This document shows, piece after piece, positions 6,831 through 6,847 of a stretch of 6,847 bases of DNA; position 1 is the stretch's first letter, and the number at the start of each line of letters is the position of its first letter. The DNA is from Rhodoferax sp. GTDB lineage: Bacteria; Pseudomonadota; Gammaproteobacteria; Burkholderiales; Burkholderiaceae_C. A program made the position numbers and the translations under genes. The notes beneath the pieces were generated by a model that worked only from the letters and a program-made list of their open reading frames with translations, ran no database searches and was not told the origin of the DNA. Location of the stretch: contig JALNWC010000140.1 in NCBI GenBank assembly GCA_023231075.1, forward strand, positions 1 through 6,847. The letters are read 5' to 3'.

Positions 6831-6847
6831 GCCTTCTTTCATGCTTC

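Overview
The window looks like ordinary chromosomal backbone of a GC-rich betaproteobacterium in Burkholderiales, most likely Comamonadaceae (Rhodoferax/Polaromonas/Acidovorax-like). That placement is inferred from protein character and from the recA-recX-sucC-sucD neighbourhood; no search could be run. No phage genes, transposase, CRISPR array, tRNA or rRNA is visible.

Layout, left to right. Positions 1-1251 hold the start of sucD and all of sucC on the minus strand, encoding the two subunits of the TCA-cycle succinate-CoA ligase. A 162-bp divergent gap (1252-1413) with a perfect 9+9 bp inverted repeat separates sucC from a plus-strand argC of the short form (1414-2349, arginine biosynthesis). 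argC converges on recX with only 27 bp between their ends. recX and recA (2377-3914, minus) form a tight DNA-repair operon with 5 bp between the recA stop and the recX start. A small stem-loop at that junction is followed by T6 on the plus strand, so it could stop transcription arriving from argC.

The 154-bp gap between recA and the divergent MarR-type regulator (3915-4068) is the densest regulatory stretch. It holds two adjacent CTGT-N8-CCAG sites resembling LexA operators, a possible plus-strand sigma-70 promoter overlapping one of them, and an imperfect palindrome just before the MarR-type start codon. That gene has no visible Shine-Dalgarno sequence.

Next come a co-directional OmpR-class response regulator (4611-5285) and its TctE-like histidine kinase (5299-6744), a complete two-component system with all phosphorelay motifs intact and no transporter or binding-protein gene beside it in the window. 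The window ends with a 70-bp palindromic element (6761-6830) that resembles a REP doublet. Its two 30-bp arms each hold an 8-bp hairpin whose differences compensate between arms.

Nothing here is clearly a new biological system. The best leads are the shared LexA/MarR control region, the cloverleaf repeat, and the recA-recX junction with its opposite-strand terminator.
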